Shown piece by piece: positions 9,085 to 18,108 of a stretch of 64,000 nt of DNA. The translations under genes and the position numbers were made by a program. Location: the NCBI GenBank assembly GCA_025055455.1, contig JANWXD010000005.1:114966-178965 (forward strand), given 5' to 3'. The stretch is from Bryobacteraceae bacterium. GTDB lineage: Bacteria; Acidobacteriota; Terriglobia; Bryobacterales; Bryobacteraceae. The notes below the pieces were generated by a model. That model was given only the letters and a program-made list of their open reading frames with translations, searched no databases and was not told where the DNA came from. Within the stretch, counting starts at the first letter, position 1; each line of letters starts with the position of its first letter.

Positions 9085-12000
9085 TTACTCTTTGGTGATC
9101 GTTTCGTCCATGCTGAGCAGGACGCTAGCGGCTGCCGTCCAAGCCGCCAGCTCCGGTGCGGATAGGCGGTCATCTACAGGAAATTGGCCCACCGCGAGAA
9201 ATTGTTTGGCGGCTTCGGGTTGGCTCCGGAAGCGGGGCAGAGACTTTTCTACCACTCGAGCGACTGCGCGCAGTTCCTTCGGAGCAGGGGTGCGCCCGGT
9301 CACGAGCCGGAAGCCATAGCGGATCCGCGACGCGGTATCTTGGCCGCCCTCCCGCAACATGCGCGTGGCCAGCGCCCGGGCCGCCTCCACATACGTGGCA
9401 TCGTTCCAGAGCGCCAAGGCTTGCAGTGGCGTGTTGGTGCGCGGACGACGAGCGATGCACTTTTCTCGATCCGGTGCGTCGAACAGCAGCATGGTCGGAG
9501 GCGGAGCCGTGCGCTTCCAGAAGATGTACAGGCTGCGCCGGTACAGATCCTGGCCGTGGCTTTGGACATATTTTTGAGCCGAGTAAACATCCCCAAAGGC
9601 GATGTCTTCCCAAAGGTTTTTGGGTTGATAGGGAAACACCGCGCGACCGTACATCTCCCGGTTCAACAGTCCGCTGACGGCCAGCGCATTGTCGCGGATC
9701 ATTTCCGCCGGCAGGCGGAACCGCGGACCGCGCGCGAGCAGTCGGTTCTCGGGGTCTTTCTGCAGCAGTTCCGGCGTCATGCGGGACGACTGCCGGTAAG
9801 TGGCCGACGTCACGATCAGCCGTTGCAGCCGCTTGACGTCCCAGCCGGTGCGGACAAACTCGGTGGCCAGCCAGTCGAGCAACTCCGGATGACTCGGCGG
9901 CTCTCCTTGGGAGCCGAAATCCTCGGCGGTCTTGACCAGCCCGGTACCAAAATACATCTGCCAGAAGTGATTGACCGCCACGCGGGCCGTTAGCGGGTGT
10001 GCAGGATCTACCAGCCAGCGGGCCAGTCCTAGCCGGTTGCGCGGAGCTCCCTCGGGCAACGGCGGCAACACCGCCGGCACCCCAGGTTCCACCTTCTCTA
10101 CCTTATTGCGGTAATCGCCGCGGCCCAGCACCCAGGTCTCGCGCGGTTCCGGAAGTTCCTCCATGACCATCACCGTCGGGATGGTCTTCATGAGCTCCTC
10201 TTTTTCGCGCTCGAGCGCCTTCAATTCCGCGTACGCCCGTCGCAGGGCCTCCGGAGCATCGTAGGTCAAGAAATAGCGCCGCAGCGCTTCGTTCTGCTCC
10301 TTGGACCGCCGCGAGGCGGGCTCGGCCAGAATCGAGCGGATGGGGTGATGCAACGCCAGCGCCTCGATTTCCGATGGCTCGAGCATCCGGTCGTAGACGC
10401 GCAAGTCGTCCAAGCGTCCCTTGTAGGGCACGCCGGTCGCTTTGTTGCCCGTCTCTAGCGGCGCCTCCACGGCCCAGGAACCGCTCAAGTTGTCGCGCAG
10501 CACGGCGACATTGTCCAGTTCACCGTTCAGGTACAGCTTCACTCCGCGAGCTCGACCCGAGCCGTCGTACACCAGGGCCACATGATGCCATTCGCTTTGC
10601 AGCAGCCGCTCCCGGGTGCGAATCTCGAGCGACCCCTTGCCATCGAACAGGCGGAAGTACAGATAGGCGCCGCGTTTGAGGTTCCCGACGTGGATGGTCT
10701 CGTCGAGGGAGAGCTCCAAGCCACGACGCCCCGCGCTTGTGTCGACTTTCTGAAGGACCGCAAAGGGCTGAATCCCGCTATGGCGGATCCACACGGCGAG
10801 TGTGAACGGCCCGCCCTTCAAGCTGGGGATGTCCCCGTAGCGCACGTGGGTTTCCCCGCTGAACTCCACCGAGCGTCCCACCGGCCCCGAGCTGAAGGCC
10901 ACTTCACCGCGCGGCACGGTCGCATGGCGGTAGCCGCCCGAGACGTCAGCCAGGCTGCCGTCGAACTCGTAGTGCACCACGATGCCACGGCGCGGGTCGG
11001 GCGGAAGGGTCGCCAGGCGCGTTTTTTCCCACTCCTCCTGAAGAGCGACGATGGTCCTCTCCGGCAGGGCAGCTTCTCGCTCGCAGATCAACTGCGAAAG
11101 TTGCTGAAGCTTCTGGCGCTGCGCCGGAGTGGGCAGCTCCAAATAGGGTTTCGCGTTACCGTAGCGGCCGTCCAGCCCCTCCTCGGGGACGTTGTTGAAA
11201 AACGCGTAAAGCTGATAGAACTCTTTCTGCCGGATGGGGTCGTACTTGTGGTCGTGACAGCGCGCACACTGCATCGTAATGCCCAGAAACGCCGTCGAGA
11301 CCGTCTCCACCCGGTCCGCCACGTACTCGTTGAGATACTCCTCGGGAATGGCGCCGCCTTCGAAATTGATCATGTGATTGCGATTGAAGCCGGTGGCGAT
11401 GCGCTGCTCGAGGGTCGGGTTGGGTAGCAAGTCGCCTGCAAGCTGCTCGATGATGAACTGGTCATAGGGCATGTTGCGGTTGAACGCCCGGATGACCCAG
11501 TCCCGCCATGGCGACATGTCGCGGTGGCTGTCGATGTGATAGCCGTGGGTGTCGGCGTAGCGGGCCAGATCGAGCCAGAGCATGGCCATGCGCTCGCCAT
11601 AGTGGGGGGAGGCCAGCAGGCGGTCCACTTGACGCTCGTAAGCGTCGGGCGAACGATCCCGCAAAAAGGCGTCGATCTCTTCTGGCGTGGGCGGCAAGCC
11701 CGTCAGATCGAACGAGAGTCTGCGGAGCAAAGTGATGCGATCCGCCTCAGGAGAAGGCTTGAGATTTTCCGCCTCCAGGCGCGCCAGAACAAAGTAATCG
11801 ATCGGGTTTCGCGGCCACGACTTCAGGCGCACCGCCGGTAGCGGAGGACGCTGCGGCGGCGTGTACGCCCAATGCTCCTTCCAACTGGCGCCTTGCTCGA
11901 TCCACGTGCGGATGAGCTCGATTTGCTTGTCCGTCAGGCTGCGGTGGAAATTGGGAGGAGGCATGCGCAACGCCTTTTTCGGATGGCTGATCCGCTGATA

Positions 12001-12231
12001 GAGACGGCTCTGCCCCGGATCGCCCGGAACGATGATGCGGTAGCCGTTGCGCTCCGCAAACAGACCCTCCTTGGTGTCCAGCCGCAGCCCTGCCTGGCGC
12101 TGTTTTTCGTCCGGACCGTGACAGGTAAAGCAATTATCCGACAAGATCGGGCGGATGTCGCGGTCGAACTGAATCGGCTTCTCGGCGGCGCTAGCAACCA
12201 AGGCGAGCGTGAGGGCCACGATCTTGCTCAT
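9085..12231 (-). CDS. Cytochrome/LamG/DUF1549-DUF1553 protein
   Basis: A 1048-residue predicted secreted protein. A short hydrophobic N-terminus (residues 1-16) is followed by a PSCyt1-type cytochrome c domain with CFTCH at 34-38 and a downstream Met-rich LRMPPPNFH; then DUF1549 with a second CxxCH ([12 protein letters not shown]); a LamG/concanavalin-like insert ([18 protein letters not shown] to [19 protein letters not shown]); and C-terminal DUF1553 ([33 protein letters not shown]). These families are abundant in Planctomycetes, Verrucomicrobia and Solibacter; their exact activity is not established, though a role in polysaccharide oxidation or degradation is often suggested. The ATG at 12231 follows GGAGATCCACC. 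Unlike the copy at 55173, no DUF1501 partner lies beside it. Confidence 0.85.
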   Translation of the reverse strand: MSKIVALTLALVASAAEKPIQFDRDIRPILSDNCFTCHGPDEKQRQAGLRLDTKEGLFAERNGYRIIVPGDPGQSRLYQRISHPKKALRMPPPNFHRSLTDKQIELIRTWIEQGASWKEHWAYTPPQRPPLPAVRLKSWPRNPIDYFVLARLEAENLKPSPEADRITLLRRLSFDLTGLPPTPEEIDAFLRDRSPDAYERQVDRLLASPHYGERMAMLWLDLARYADTHGYHIDSHRDMSPWRDWVIRAFNRNMPYDQFIIEQLAGDLLPNPTLEQRIATGFNRNHMINFEGGAIPEEYLNEYVADRVETVSTAFLGITMQCARCHDHKYDPIRQKEFYQLYAFFNNVPEEGLDGRYGNAKPYLELPTPAQRQKLQQLSQLICEREAALPERTIVALQEEWEKTRLATLPPDPRRGIVVHYEFDGSLADVSGGYRHATVPRGEVAFSSGPVGRSVEFSGETHVRYGDIPSLKGGPFTLAVWIRHSGIQPFAVLQKVDTSAGRRGLELSLDETIHVGNLKRGAYLYFRLFDGKGSLEIRTRERLLQSEWHHVALVYDGSGRARGVKLYLNGELDNVAVLRDNLSGSWAVEAPLETGNKATGVPYKGRLDDLRVYDRMLEPSEIEALALHHPIRSILAEPASRRSKEQNEALRRYFLTYDAPEALRRAYAELKALEREKEELMKTIPTVMVMEELPEPRETWVLGRGDYRNKVEKVEPGVPAVLPPLPEGAPRNRLGLARWLVDPAHPLTARVAVNHFWQMYFGTGLVKTAEDFGSQGEPPSHPELLDWLATEFVRTGWDVKRLQRLIVTSATYRQSSRMTPELLQKDPENRLLARGPRFRLPAEMIRDNALAVSGLLNREMYGRAVFPYQPKNLWEDIAFGDVYSAQKYVQSHGQDLYRRSLYIFWKRTAPPPTMLLFDAPDREKCIARRPRTNTPLQALALWNDATYVEAARALATRMLREGGQDTASRIRYGFRLVTGRTPAPKELRAVARVVEKSLPRFRSQPEAAKQFLAVGQFPVDDRLSAPELAAWTAAASVLLSMDETITKE

Positions 12232-12352
12232 GGTGGATCTCCGTGTAGGCGCCCAGCTTCCTTGTACCCGCTTATAACACAACGCGGGGCCGGAGGTAAA
12301 CCAAGCGCCGATCGACCGGCGCCGCCAGCAGCGCCCGTATCCTGGAAGAACT

Positions 12353-13297
12353 ATGAGTATTCTCTTTCGAAACGTGTCCTGTCCGCCTCTTGCGGACTTC
12401 ACCGCCGAAGCGCCCGAGGGGGTAGTGGTGGGACTGGTGGGCGAGGACGAGGCGGGGACCGGCGAGCTGCTGCGGTTGGCGGCCGGCGTGCTCCGTCCCG
12501 CGGCCGGCGAGGTCCGCGTAGAGGGCACGGTGCGGCTCCTGGGCCCGGCCGACACGCTGGACTTCACGGCGGTAGATGTCCTGCTGCTGGATCATGCCTT
12601 GGCCACGCGGGATGCGCTGGTTCAATCGCAAGCGCGAGCGGCCATCGAGCGGCTCCGCCGACGTGGCACGACCATTCTCATGGCCTCCCACGACGAGCCC
12701 CTTCTCGAGCGAATTGCCGACGAGCTTTGGTGGCTTGACCAAGGCCAGCTCGCCGCGCGAGGCCATCCGGGCGAGGTTCTCGCAAAGTGGCGACGCCACC
12801 TAGTGGAACGATTGCGCCAATGGGGTCAGTCGGCAGGCGTCGCGCTAGAGCCGGCCTTCCGCCGAGGCGACGGACGCGCCGAATTGATGGCGCTCGAGAC
12901 GCTGGATGAGTTCGGCCGACCGACCATGGTTTGGGAGAGCGGGCGTCCCGTGAGCGTGCGCGTTACCGTGCGATTCCGCCAACCCGTAGAGGACCCCGTC
13001 GTGGGCATCATGATTCGCACCCGCATCGGCTTCGAGGTCTACGGGACGAACACGGAACTGGAAGGCGTCCGCCTAGGGCCGTGCAAAGCCGGCGAGACGC
13101 TCCGCGTGCTGTGGTCCTTCGTGTGCCACCTCTGCCCGCAGCAGTACACCCTGACGGCCGCCTCGCACGATCCCGACGGCGTCTGGCATGACTGGCTGGA
13201 GGATGCGGTCGCCTTCGAAGTCGTGGACTCGCGCTATACGGCCGGCGTGGCGAATCTTCGTGCGGTCGTCCGCGTGGAGCGCACCGCGGCGGGCTAA
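12353..13297 (+). CDS. Degenerate ABC-type domain fused to Wzt C-terminal-like domain
   Basis: A 314-residue protein. Residues 1-150 resemble an ABC transporter ATPase of the Wzt/TagH type but are badly eroded. The Walker A region reads GEDEAGTGE (30-38), lacking the lysine; Walker B VDVLLLD ends at Asp80 followed by His instead of Glu; the H-loop ASHDE (His113) remains; the Q-loop and LSGGQ signature, about 80 residues, are missing. Residues 165-314 look like the Wzt C-terminal carbohydrate-binding fold (ESGRPVSVRVTVRF, VVGIMIRTRIGFEVYGTNT, PQQYTLTAASHD). In O-antigen exporters that domain recognises the capped glycan. Loss of ATP-binding residues suggests a non-hydrolysing accessory or a decaying gene, but the frame is intact. 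No permease is adjacent. GGAAGA precedes the ATG at 12353. Confidence 0.7.
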   Translation: MSILFRNVSCPPLADFTAEAPEGVVVGLVGEDEAGTGELLRLAAGVLRPAAGEVRVEGTVRLLGPADTLDFTAVDVLLLDHALATRDALVQSQARAAIERLRRRGTTILMASHDEPLLERIADELWWLDQGQLAARGHPGEVLAKWRRHLVERLRQWGQSAGVALEPAFRRGDGRAELMALETLDEFGRPTMVWESGRPVSVRVTVRFRQPVEDPVVGIMIRTRIGFEVYGTNTELEGVRLGPCKAGETLRVLWSFVCHLCPQQYTLTAASHDPDGVWHDWLEDAVAFEVVDSRYTAGVANLRAVVRVERTAAG

Positions 13298-13312
13298 ACC
13301 GGCGGGCAACGC

Positions 13313-13810
13313 TCAGCCTCCCTGGTCTCCGGCCTTCTCGGTTTCCTCCAGCAGAACTTCCAACTCGGCCACGGCTTCCAGATCCCGCGGGCGCCCGGCC
13401 GCGCGCTTGAGCTGGATGAGCGCTTTCAGGCCGGCGCAGCGACACGAGACGCCGAAAACGGACAGCTCGACCGAGTGAGGCAGCAAATCTTCATATGTTC
13501 CGCCCCCGGTGATCTCACCGAAAAGATCCAAGGCGCCTAGGTCCGTCATCAGCGTGAAGTTCAGCCCCCGTTGCACCGTTTCCGCATCGAACCGGAAGGG
13601 CAGTCCCGGGGGCGCGCCCCGCAAGTAGGGATGGTACGGAGCCAGGCATTCCGCCAGCCGCGTGATGTTCTCGGGCGTCCTTCGGTAGACGATATCGAGG
13701 TCGAGCGTCAGGCGCGCGGAGCCGTGGATTGCCGCCGCCACGCCCCCCACCACGATGAACTCGACTCGTGCGCCGGCCAGCAGGCGAATTAATTGTTCAA
13801 GGCTGCCCAT
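13313..13810 (-). CDS. Nucleotidyltransferase-like protein
   Basis: A 165-residue protein with the minimal nucleotidyltransferase fold: VEFIVVGGVAAAIHGSAR followed by LTLDLDIVYRR, giving the GG...GS and DxD elements of the superfamily, as in AbiEii/DUF6036-type proteins. The mid-part (LGALDLFGEITGGGTYEDLL) and tail (GLKALIQLKRAAGRPRDLEAV) also fit. It overlaps by 14 bases the end of a 60-residue gene upstream, so the two are probably translationally coupled. Such pairs are widespread and some relatives act as toxins or antitoxins, but no activity can be assigned from the sequence. Confidence 0.75.
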   Translation of the reverse strand: MGSLEQLIRLLAGARVEFIVVGGVAAAIHGSARLTLDLDIVYRRTPENITRLAECLAPYHPYLRGAPPGLPFRFDAETVQRGLNFTLMTDLGALDLFGEITGGGTYEDLLPHSVELSVFGVSCRCAGLKALIQLKRAAGRPRDLEAVAELEVLLEETEKAGDQGG

Positions 13811-13979
13811 GCCCGCGCAGCCTCCGCCCAGCCTTGCGCAATTCCTCGGCCGCGCGTTGCAGTTGCTCCAGGTTGCGCAACCTCTGCTCCGGAGTCAGCT
13901 TCAGATTTTCCCGCAGCAGCGTCCGGTCAATGTCGCGCTTGTAGGTCTCGATGACGGGATCCGGCGGCAGGGACTTCAT
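13797..13979 (-). CDS. Small partner protein of the nucleotidyltransferase
   Basis: A 60-residue, highly charged, mostly helical protein (KRDIDRTLLRENLKLTPEQR, then LRNLEQLQRAAEELRKAGRR). The DRTLLRENLKLT...ERLR pattern is what is commonly encoded just upstream of nucleotidyltransferase-like genes. Its 3' end overlaps the next gene by 14 bases, and its start is 8 bases after the stop of the ATP-grasp-like gene. The start is the ATG at 13979. It could be an antitoxin or a regulatory subunit; this is inference from gene pairing only. Confidence 0.7.
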   Translation of the reverse strand: MKSLPPDPVIETYKRDIDRTLLRENLKLTPEQRLRNLEQLQRAAEELRKAGRRLRGHGQP

Positions 13980-13987
13980 GGCGGCGG

Positions 13988-15343
13988 CTACTTGCCTTCC
14001 AGGATAAAGGTGGGCGTCAGTCCGGCGATGCTCGAAAAACCTCTCGCGGTCGGATCCGAAACCCAGCTCGAGCAACCCTCCACCTTGCCCAGGTAGGCGT
14101 GCGGGTGCACGTCCACCTGGAGCTCGCGCATCTCGAGTTCGCCATATCGGTACAGTGGGAATACCGCCCGCACCGGCTCCACGCGCTCCTGCACCACGTA
14201 GGTGTACCGGGTCGCCATGCGCAGCGCGCGTTCCCAACCGGTCTGGTCCGTCTCCCAGCCCCGCACGGCATGATAGTCTCCGGCGTCGTCATTCGGCTTC
14301 AACACCAGCCGCTCGCGGTTTTTCAGGATGAACTCGGGCAGGTCGATCTGCTCACCTTTGTATGTCGTGCGCGTCTGAGCGACCACCCGCGTCCACGGTA
14401 TGTACTGCTCGATGGCGCGCCGCTCGCTGGCGGGAAACTTACCCGTGATGCCCTCATCCGTCAGCAGCGCGAACAAGGCGCGCTTATGGGCCAGTTCCGA
14501 GCGGAAGCTGTTCACCACACAAACCGCCCGATCGCGGTACGCGCGCACGAGCGGGTGCGAAAGGTCGAAGCGCAACAGAAACTCCTGCACCTTGACGCGG
14601 CGGAAAACCACGTCGATCGTGAAGTCGCCCTGGCGCAGCACACCCCCCTTGTACTCCAGCGCGTCCGGCGCCACGACCTGCGCCGTGCAGCCCGCGCGGC
14701 GGAAGAGCTCGCAAAGCAGCAAGTACTCGCCGGATTCGGCCGCCTGGAACGGCTGCCGGAACTCCAACACCCCGATGTGCGGCTTCCGCTTGCCTCCAAA
14801 TTGCTTGTAGGCTTCGAGAACCGCGCGGACCAGGTGCCGGGCCCCGCCGAGCTTAGTGAGCTTGTAACGGCGGCGAAATTCCTTCACCGGAGCGGCTTCG
14901 TAAAACAGATCCGCCAGCACCTCGCCGTAAGCCACTCCCGGGGCCGTGTCGGAATTGTAGTTGACGAAATGCAGCGAGCCGTTTTCAAAGTGCGTGTCCA
15001 GCAAGGAGGTGACCGACAGGAAGGAATAGCCCGGATCCACCGCGGCCAGCATCTTCTCCGCCGGTAGCAGTTCGATGCGCGCCAGCAGGGCCGGATCGGC
15101 CAAGACCATCTGCTTGATGCGGTCAATGGCCGAAAACAGCGCCTCCGCCGCCCGCACCAGCGCCTGATAGCCCCGCCGCGTCAAGAAATGAGGCCGCAGG
15201 AAGGGCGTAATCGGCCGGCCCCCGGCCGCCAAGTGCGCCTCCAGCATGCGCTGCTGCAATTCCTGGGCCCAGGTCAGATCCTGGTACGGTGGGGTTTGGA
15301 TCAGCTTGTGATAGCGGGCAATGGCCTCCTCGACTTGCGTCAT
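13988..15343 (-). CDS. Circularly permuted ATP-grasp-like protein
   Basis: A 451-residue protein whose second half has features of the glutathionylspermidine-synthase/type 2 circularly permuted ATP-grasp group: NYNSDTAPGVAYGEVLADLF near the first third, ERLVLKPNDDAGDYHAVRG with a candidate ATP-binding lysine, YVVQERVEPVRAVFPLY, and a DVHPHAYLG tail. Such enzymes ligate a carboxylate to an amine using ATP. Substrate unknown. The ATG at 15343 (MTQVEEAIARYHKLIQTPPY) is chosen because upstream codons look non-coding; no Shine-Dalgarno is visible there. It heads a probable three-gene operon with the 60-residue protein and the nucleotidyltransferase. The fold assignment is moderate; alternatives are other glutathione-synthase-like proteins. 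Confidence 0.6.
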   Translation of the reverse strand: MTQVEEAIARYHKLIQTPPYQDLTWAQELQQRMLEAHLAAGGRPITPFLRPHFLTRRGYQALVRAAEALFSAIDRIKQMVLADPALLARIELLPAEKMLAAVDPGYSFLSVTSLLDTHFENGSLHFVNYNSDTAPGVAYGEVLADLFYEAAPVKEFRRRYKLTKLGGARHLVRAVLEAYKQFGGKRKPHIGVLEFRQPFQAAESGEYLLLCELFRRAGCTAQVVAPDALEYKGGVLRQGDFTIDVVFRRVKVQEFLLRFDLSHPLVRAYRDRAVCVVNSFRSELAHKRALFALLTDEGITGKFPASERRAIEQYIPWTRVVAQTRTTYKGEQIDLPEFILKNRERLVLKPNDDAGDYHAVRGWETDQTGWERALRMATRYTYVVQERVEPVRAVFPLYRYGELEMRELQVDVHPHAYLGKVEGCSSWVSDPTARGFSSIAGLTPTFILEGK

Positions 15344-15437
15344 GGCAAACTTGTCGTTGGAAATTCCTTCTACTTTCACTATCGCATACGGAGACGAGAA
15401 AAGGGAATTTTCGCTTGAGGATTTCTCTCGTAACCCT

Positions 15438-17528
15438 ATGAAAACAGGATGGATATTTCTCTCTTCGAGCGCTCGGCTCCGCCCCTTAGCGGCGGCAGCC
15501 CTGCTGTTCGCCTTCACCGCGACGGCCGACGAGGGCATCTGGCTTCCCAACCGGTTCCCAAAGGACAAGATCCGACGGACTTACGGTGTCGAGGTGAACG
15601 ATGCCTTCCTGGACCAACTCCGCCTGGCTTCGGTCCGCATCGGCGCCTCTGGGTCGTTCGTTTCGCCTCGCGGCTTGATCCTCACCAACCACCATGTGGT
15701 GTCTGAATGTATCCAGCAGCTCAGCACGAAAGAGCACGATTACATGGCCAACGGGTTTTACGCCCGAAGGGAAGCGGAAGAGCAGCGTTGCCCGGATTTG
15801 AACGCCCAGGTGCTACAGCGGATCGAAGATGTCACCGCCCAGGTGAACGAAGGCGTCTCTGCCGGGATGCCTCCGGCCGAGGCCAACCGGCGGCGCAGAG
15901 CCAACATCGCTCGTCTGGAGAAAGACTGCAGCGAGCGGACCGGCCTGCGCTGTGAGGTGGTCACGTTGTATTCCGGCGAGTGGTATCACCTTTATCAGTA
16001 CCGGAGGTACGACGACATCCGTCTGGTGTTCGCGCCGGAGGTGGACATCGCCTTCTTCGGCGGCGACCCGGACAATTTCACCTATCCGCGCTATTGCCTG
16101 GATGTGGCCTTCTTGCGGGCCTACCAAAACGGCCAACCCGCCGCCACGCCGCAGTACTTGCGCTGGAGCCGCCGAGGGGTTCGCAACGGCGAGCTCACGT
16201 TCGTCTCCGGCCACCCGGCCAGCACCGGGCGCCTGGCCACCTACGCGCAGCTCGAGTTTTTCCGCGACGTCTCTTACCCCTTGGTCCACCGCCGACTGGA
16301 GTCGCTGATCCGCGCCTTGGAGGCCTATTCGGCGGAAAGTCCCGAGAACAAGCGCATCGCGCGCGACAACCTTTTCTCGCAACAGAACAGCTACAAAGCC
16401 TACACGGGTTTCTTGCGCGGACTGCGCGATCCCAAGCTGATGGATCTCAAGCGGCGCCAGGAAGAAGCGCTGCGTGCGGCGGCGGACAGAGATCCCGCAC
16501 TGCGCGCCGAATTCGGTAAGGTCTGGGACGAAGTCGCGGCAGCCCACCGGACATTCCAAGACGATTTCAAGGCGTACTGGCTGCTGGAAACGGGCGCGAC
16601 GCGAGGTTCGGACTTGTTCCGCATCGCACGTCACGTCGTGCGCCTGGCGGAAGAACGCTCCAAGCCTGACGCAGAGCGCCTTCGGGAATATCGCGACGCT
16701 GCGCTGCCGGCCCTGGAAGCATCCCTGTACGCGAAGATTCCCATCACATCGTCCATGGAGATCGCTGTCCTGACGGATTACTTGGAGTTCCTGCGGCGGG
16801 AGCTCGGCCAGCAAGACCCCACGGTGCGGGCGGTGCTCGAGGGCAAGACGCCGCAGGAAGCAGCCGCCCATTACGTCTCGACCAGCCGGCTGGAAAACGT
16901 GGACGAACGGAAGCGGCTGGCGGCGAGCGCGGAAGCCGTCCGCGTCTCCGACGACGGCATGATCGTCCTAGCTCGGCGGGTCGATCCGCGGGCGCGCGAG
17001 CTGCGCCGGCGCTACGAAGATCAAGTGGAAGCCGTGCTCACGACCAGCGCCGCCAAGATCGCGCAGTTGCGCTTCCGTCTTTACGGGGCCGCGGATTATC
17101 CGGACGCCACCTCCAGTCTGCGCATCTCCTACGGTCCGGTCAAAGGCTACCGCAATGATGCCGGCCAGGACCTGCCTTACGCCACCACCTTCGAAGGTTT
17201 GTACCGCCGGGCGACGGGGAAGGAACCGTACCGGCTGCCCCCGCGCTGGCTCGAGGCCAAGGCGCGCCTGAATCTAAAGACGCCGTTCAACTTCGTGACC
17301 ACGGCTGACACCCATGGCGGCAACTCGGGCAGCCCCACAGTGAACGTCAAAGGCGAGGTCGTCGGGATTTTGTTCGACGGGAACTTGGAGAGCCTGCCGG
17401 ACCGGTTCGTGTACACCGATGCTCAGGCACGCTCGATTCACGTGGCCAGCCAGGCCGTGGTCGAGGCGCTCCGGAAGGTTTACCGGGCCAAGTCGCTGCT
17501 CCAGGAGTTGGGACTGGAAGCTCGCTGA
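15438..17528 (+). CDS. S46 family dipeptidyl-peptidase (DPP7-like)
   Basis: A 696-residue secreted serine peptidase. An N-terminal signal peptide (hydrophobic LAAAALLFAFTATA to about residue 30) precedes the S46 domain. The catalytic His is in LILTNHHVVSE (85/86), a candidate Asp in the region DNFTYPRYCLDVAFL, and the nucleophile is Ser630 in GGNSGSP. S46 enzymes remove dipeptides from oligopeptide N-termini in the periplasm. In characterised DPP11 an Arg lies 18 residues after the catalytic Ser and selects acidic P1 residues, while DPP7 has Gly; here that position is Gly648 (LFDGNLES), predicting DPP7-like preference for hydrophobic P1. The ATG at 15438 is chosen because it opens the signal peptide. 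Divergent from the ATP-grasp-like gene. Confidence 0.9.
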   Translation: MKTGWIFLSSSARLRPLAAAALLFAFTATADEGIWLPNRFPKDKIRRTYGVEVNDAFLDQLRLASVRIGASGSFVSPRGLILTNHHVVSECIQQLSTKEHDYMANGFYARREAEEQRCPDLNAQVLQRIEDVTAQVNEGVSAGMPPAEANRRRRANIARLEKDCSERTGLRCEVVTLYSGEWYHLYQYRRYDDIRLVFAPEVDIAFFGGDPDNFTYPRYCLDVAFLRAYQNGQPAATPQYLRWSRRGVRNGELTFVSGHPASTGRLATYAQLEFFRDVSYPLVHRRLESLIRALEAYSAESPENKRIARDNLFSQQNSYKAYTGFLRGLRDPKLMDLKRRQEEALRAAADRDPALRAEFGKVWDEVAAAHRTFQDDFKAYWLLETGATRGSDLFRIARHVVRLAEERSKPDAERLREYRDAALPALEASLYAKIPITSSMEIAVLTDYLEFLRRELGQQDPTVRAVLEGKTPQEAAAHYVSTSRLENVDERKRLAASAEAVRVSDDGMIVLARRVDPRARELRRRYEDQVEAVLTTSAAKIAQLRFRLYGAADYPDATSSLRISYGPVKGYRNDAGQDLPYATTFEGLYRRATGKEPYRLPPRWLEAKARLNLKTPFNFVTTADTHGGNSGSPTVNVKGEVVGILFDGNLESLPDRFVYTDAQARSIHVASQAVVEALRKVYRAKSLLQELGLEAR

Positions 17529-17563
17529 AGCTATCCGGCCCTCGCCCCGCGGGCTGCCGCGCG

Positions 17564-18100
17564 CTACACCGAAGGCAGCTCCAGCACGCAGATATCGCGC
17601 AGGTTGCGGTAGTCCTCGGCGTAATCCAACCCGTAACCCACCACGAACCGGTCGGGAATCCGGAAGCCGACGTAGGCCACCTCCACGGGCCGGAGCCTCC
17701 GCTCCGGCTTGTCCAGCAAGGCCGCGACGCGCAAGCTGCGGGGCTTTCTTTGCATGAGGACGTGGAGCAGGTAGTTCAGCGTGACGCCACTGTCCACGAT
17801 GTCTTCGACGACCAGCACATCCACGCCCTCGATGGACATGTCCAGATCCTTGGTGAGCTTCACCTCGCCCGATGTGGTGGTCCCTTTGCCGTAGCTGGAA
17901 ATGCCGATGAAGTCGATGCGGGCAGAACGTTTGAGGGCCCGCGCCAGATCCGCCAGAAAAAAGCAGGCGCCCTTGAGGATGCCGACCAGGTACAGCGGCT
18001 CGCCGCCGGGATAGTCCGCCTCGATCTGCGCCCCGAGCTCCCGAATCCGCTCCTGGATCTGCTCCTCGGTGAGCAGAACCTCTAAGGTCGTTCCTGTCAT
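17564..18100 (-). CDS. hpt: Hypoxanthine phosphoribosyltransferase
   Basis: A 178-residue type I phosphoribosyltransferase that salvages hypoxanthine or guanine with PRPP to form IMP or GMP. The PRPP-binding motif is VLVVEDIVDSGVTLNYLL; other family blocks are LVGILKGACFFLADLARAL, IDFIGISSYGKGTTTSGEV and VGYGLDYAEDYRNL. The length is normal. The ATG at 18100 follows GAGGAG with 4-base spacing; a TTG 12 bases earlier is possible but less likely. It lies 8 bases after a secreted coiled-coil protein gene on the same strand. In many bacteria hpt neighbours tilS and ftsH; neither is seen here. Confidence 0.94.
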   Translation of the reverse strand: MTGTTLEVLLTEEQIQERIRELGAQIEADYPGGEPLYLVGILKGACFFLADLARALKRSARIDFIGISSYGKGTTTSGEVKLTKDLDMSIEGVDVLVVEDIVDSGVTLNYLLHVLMQRKPRSLRVAALLDKPERRLRPVEVAYVGFRIPDRFVVGYGLDYAEDYRNLRDICVLELPSV

Positions 18101-18108
18101 GAAGCTCC

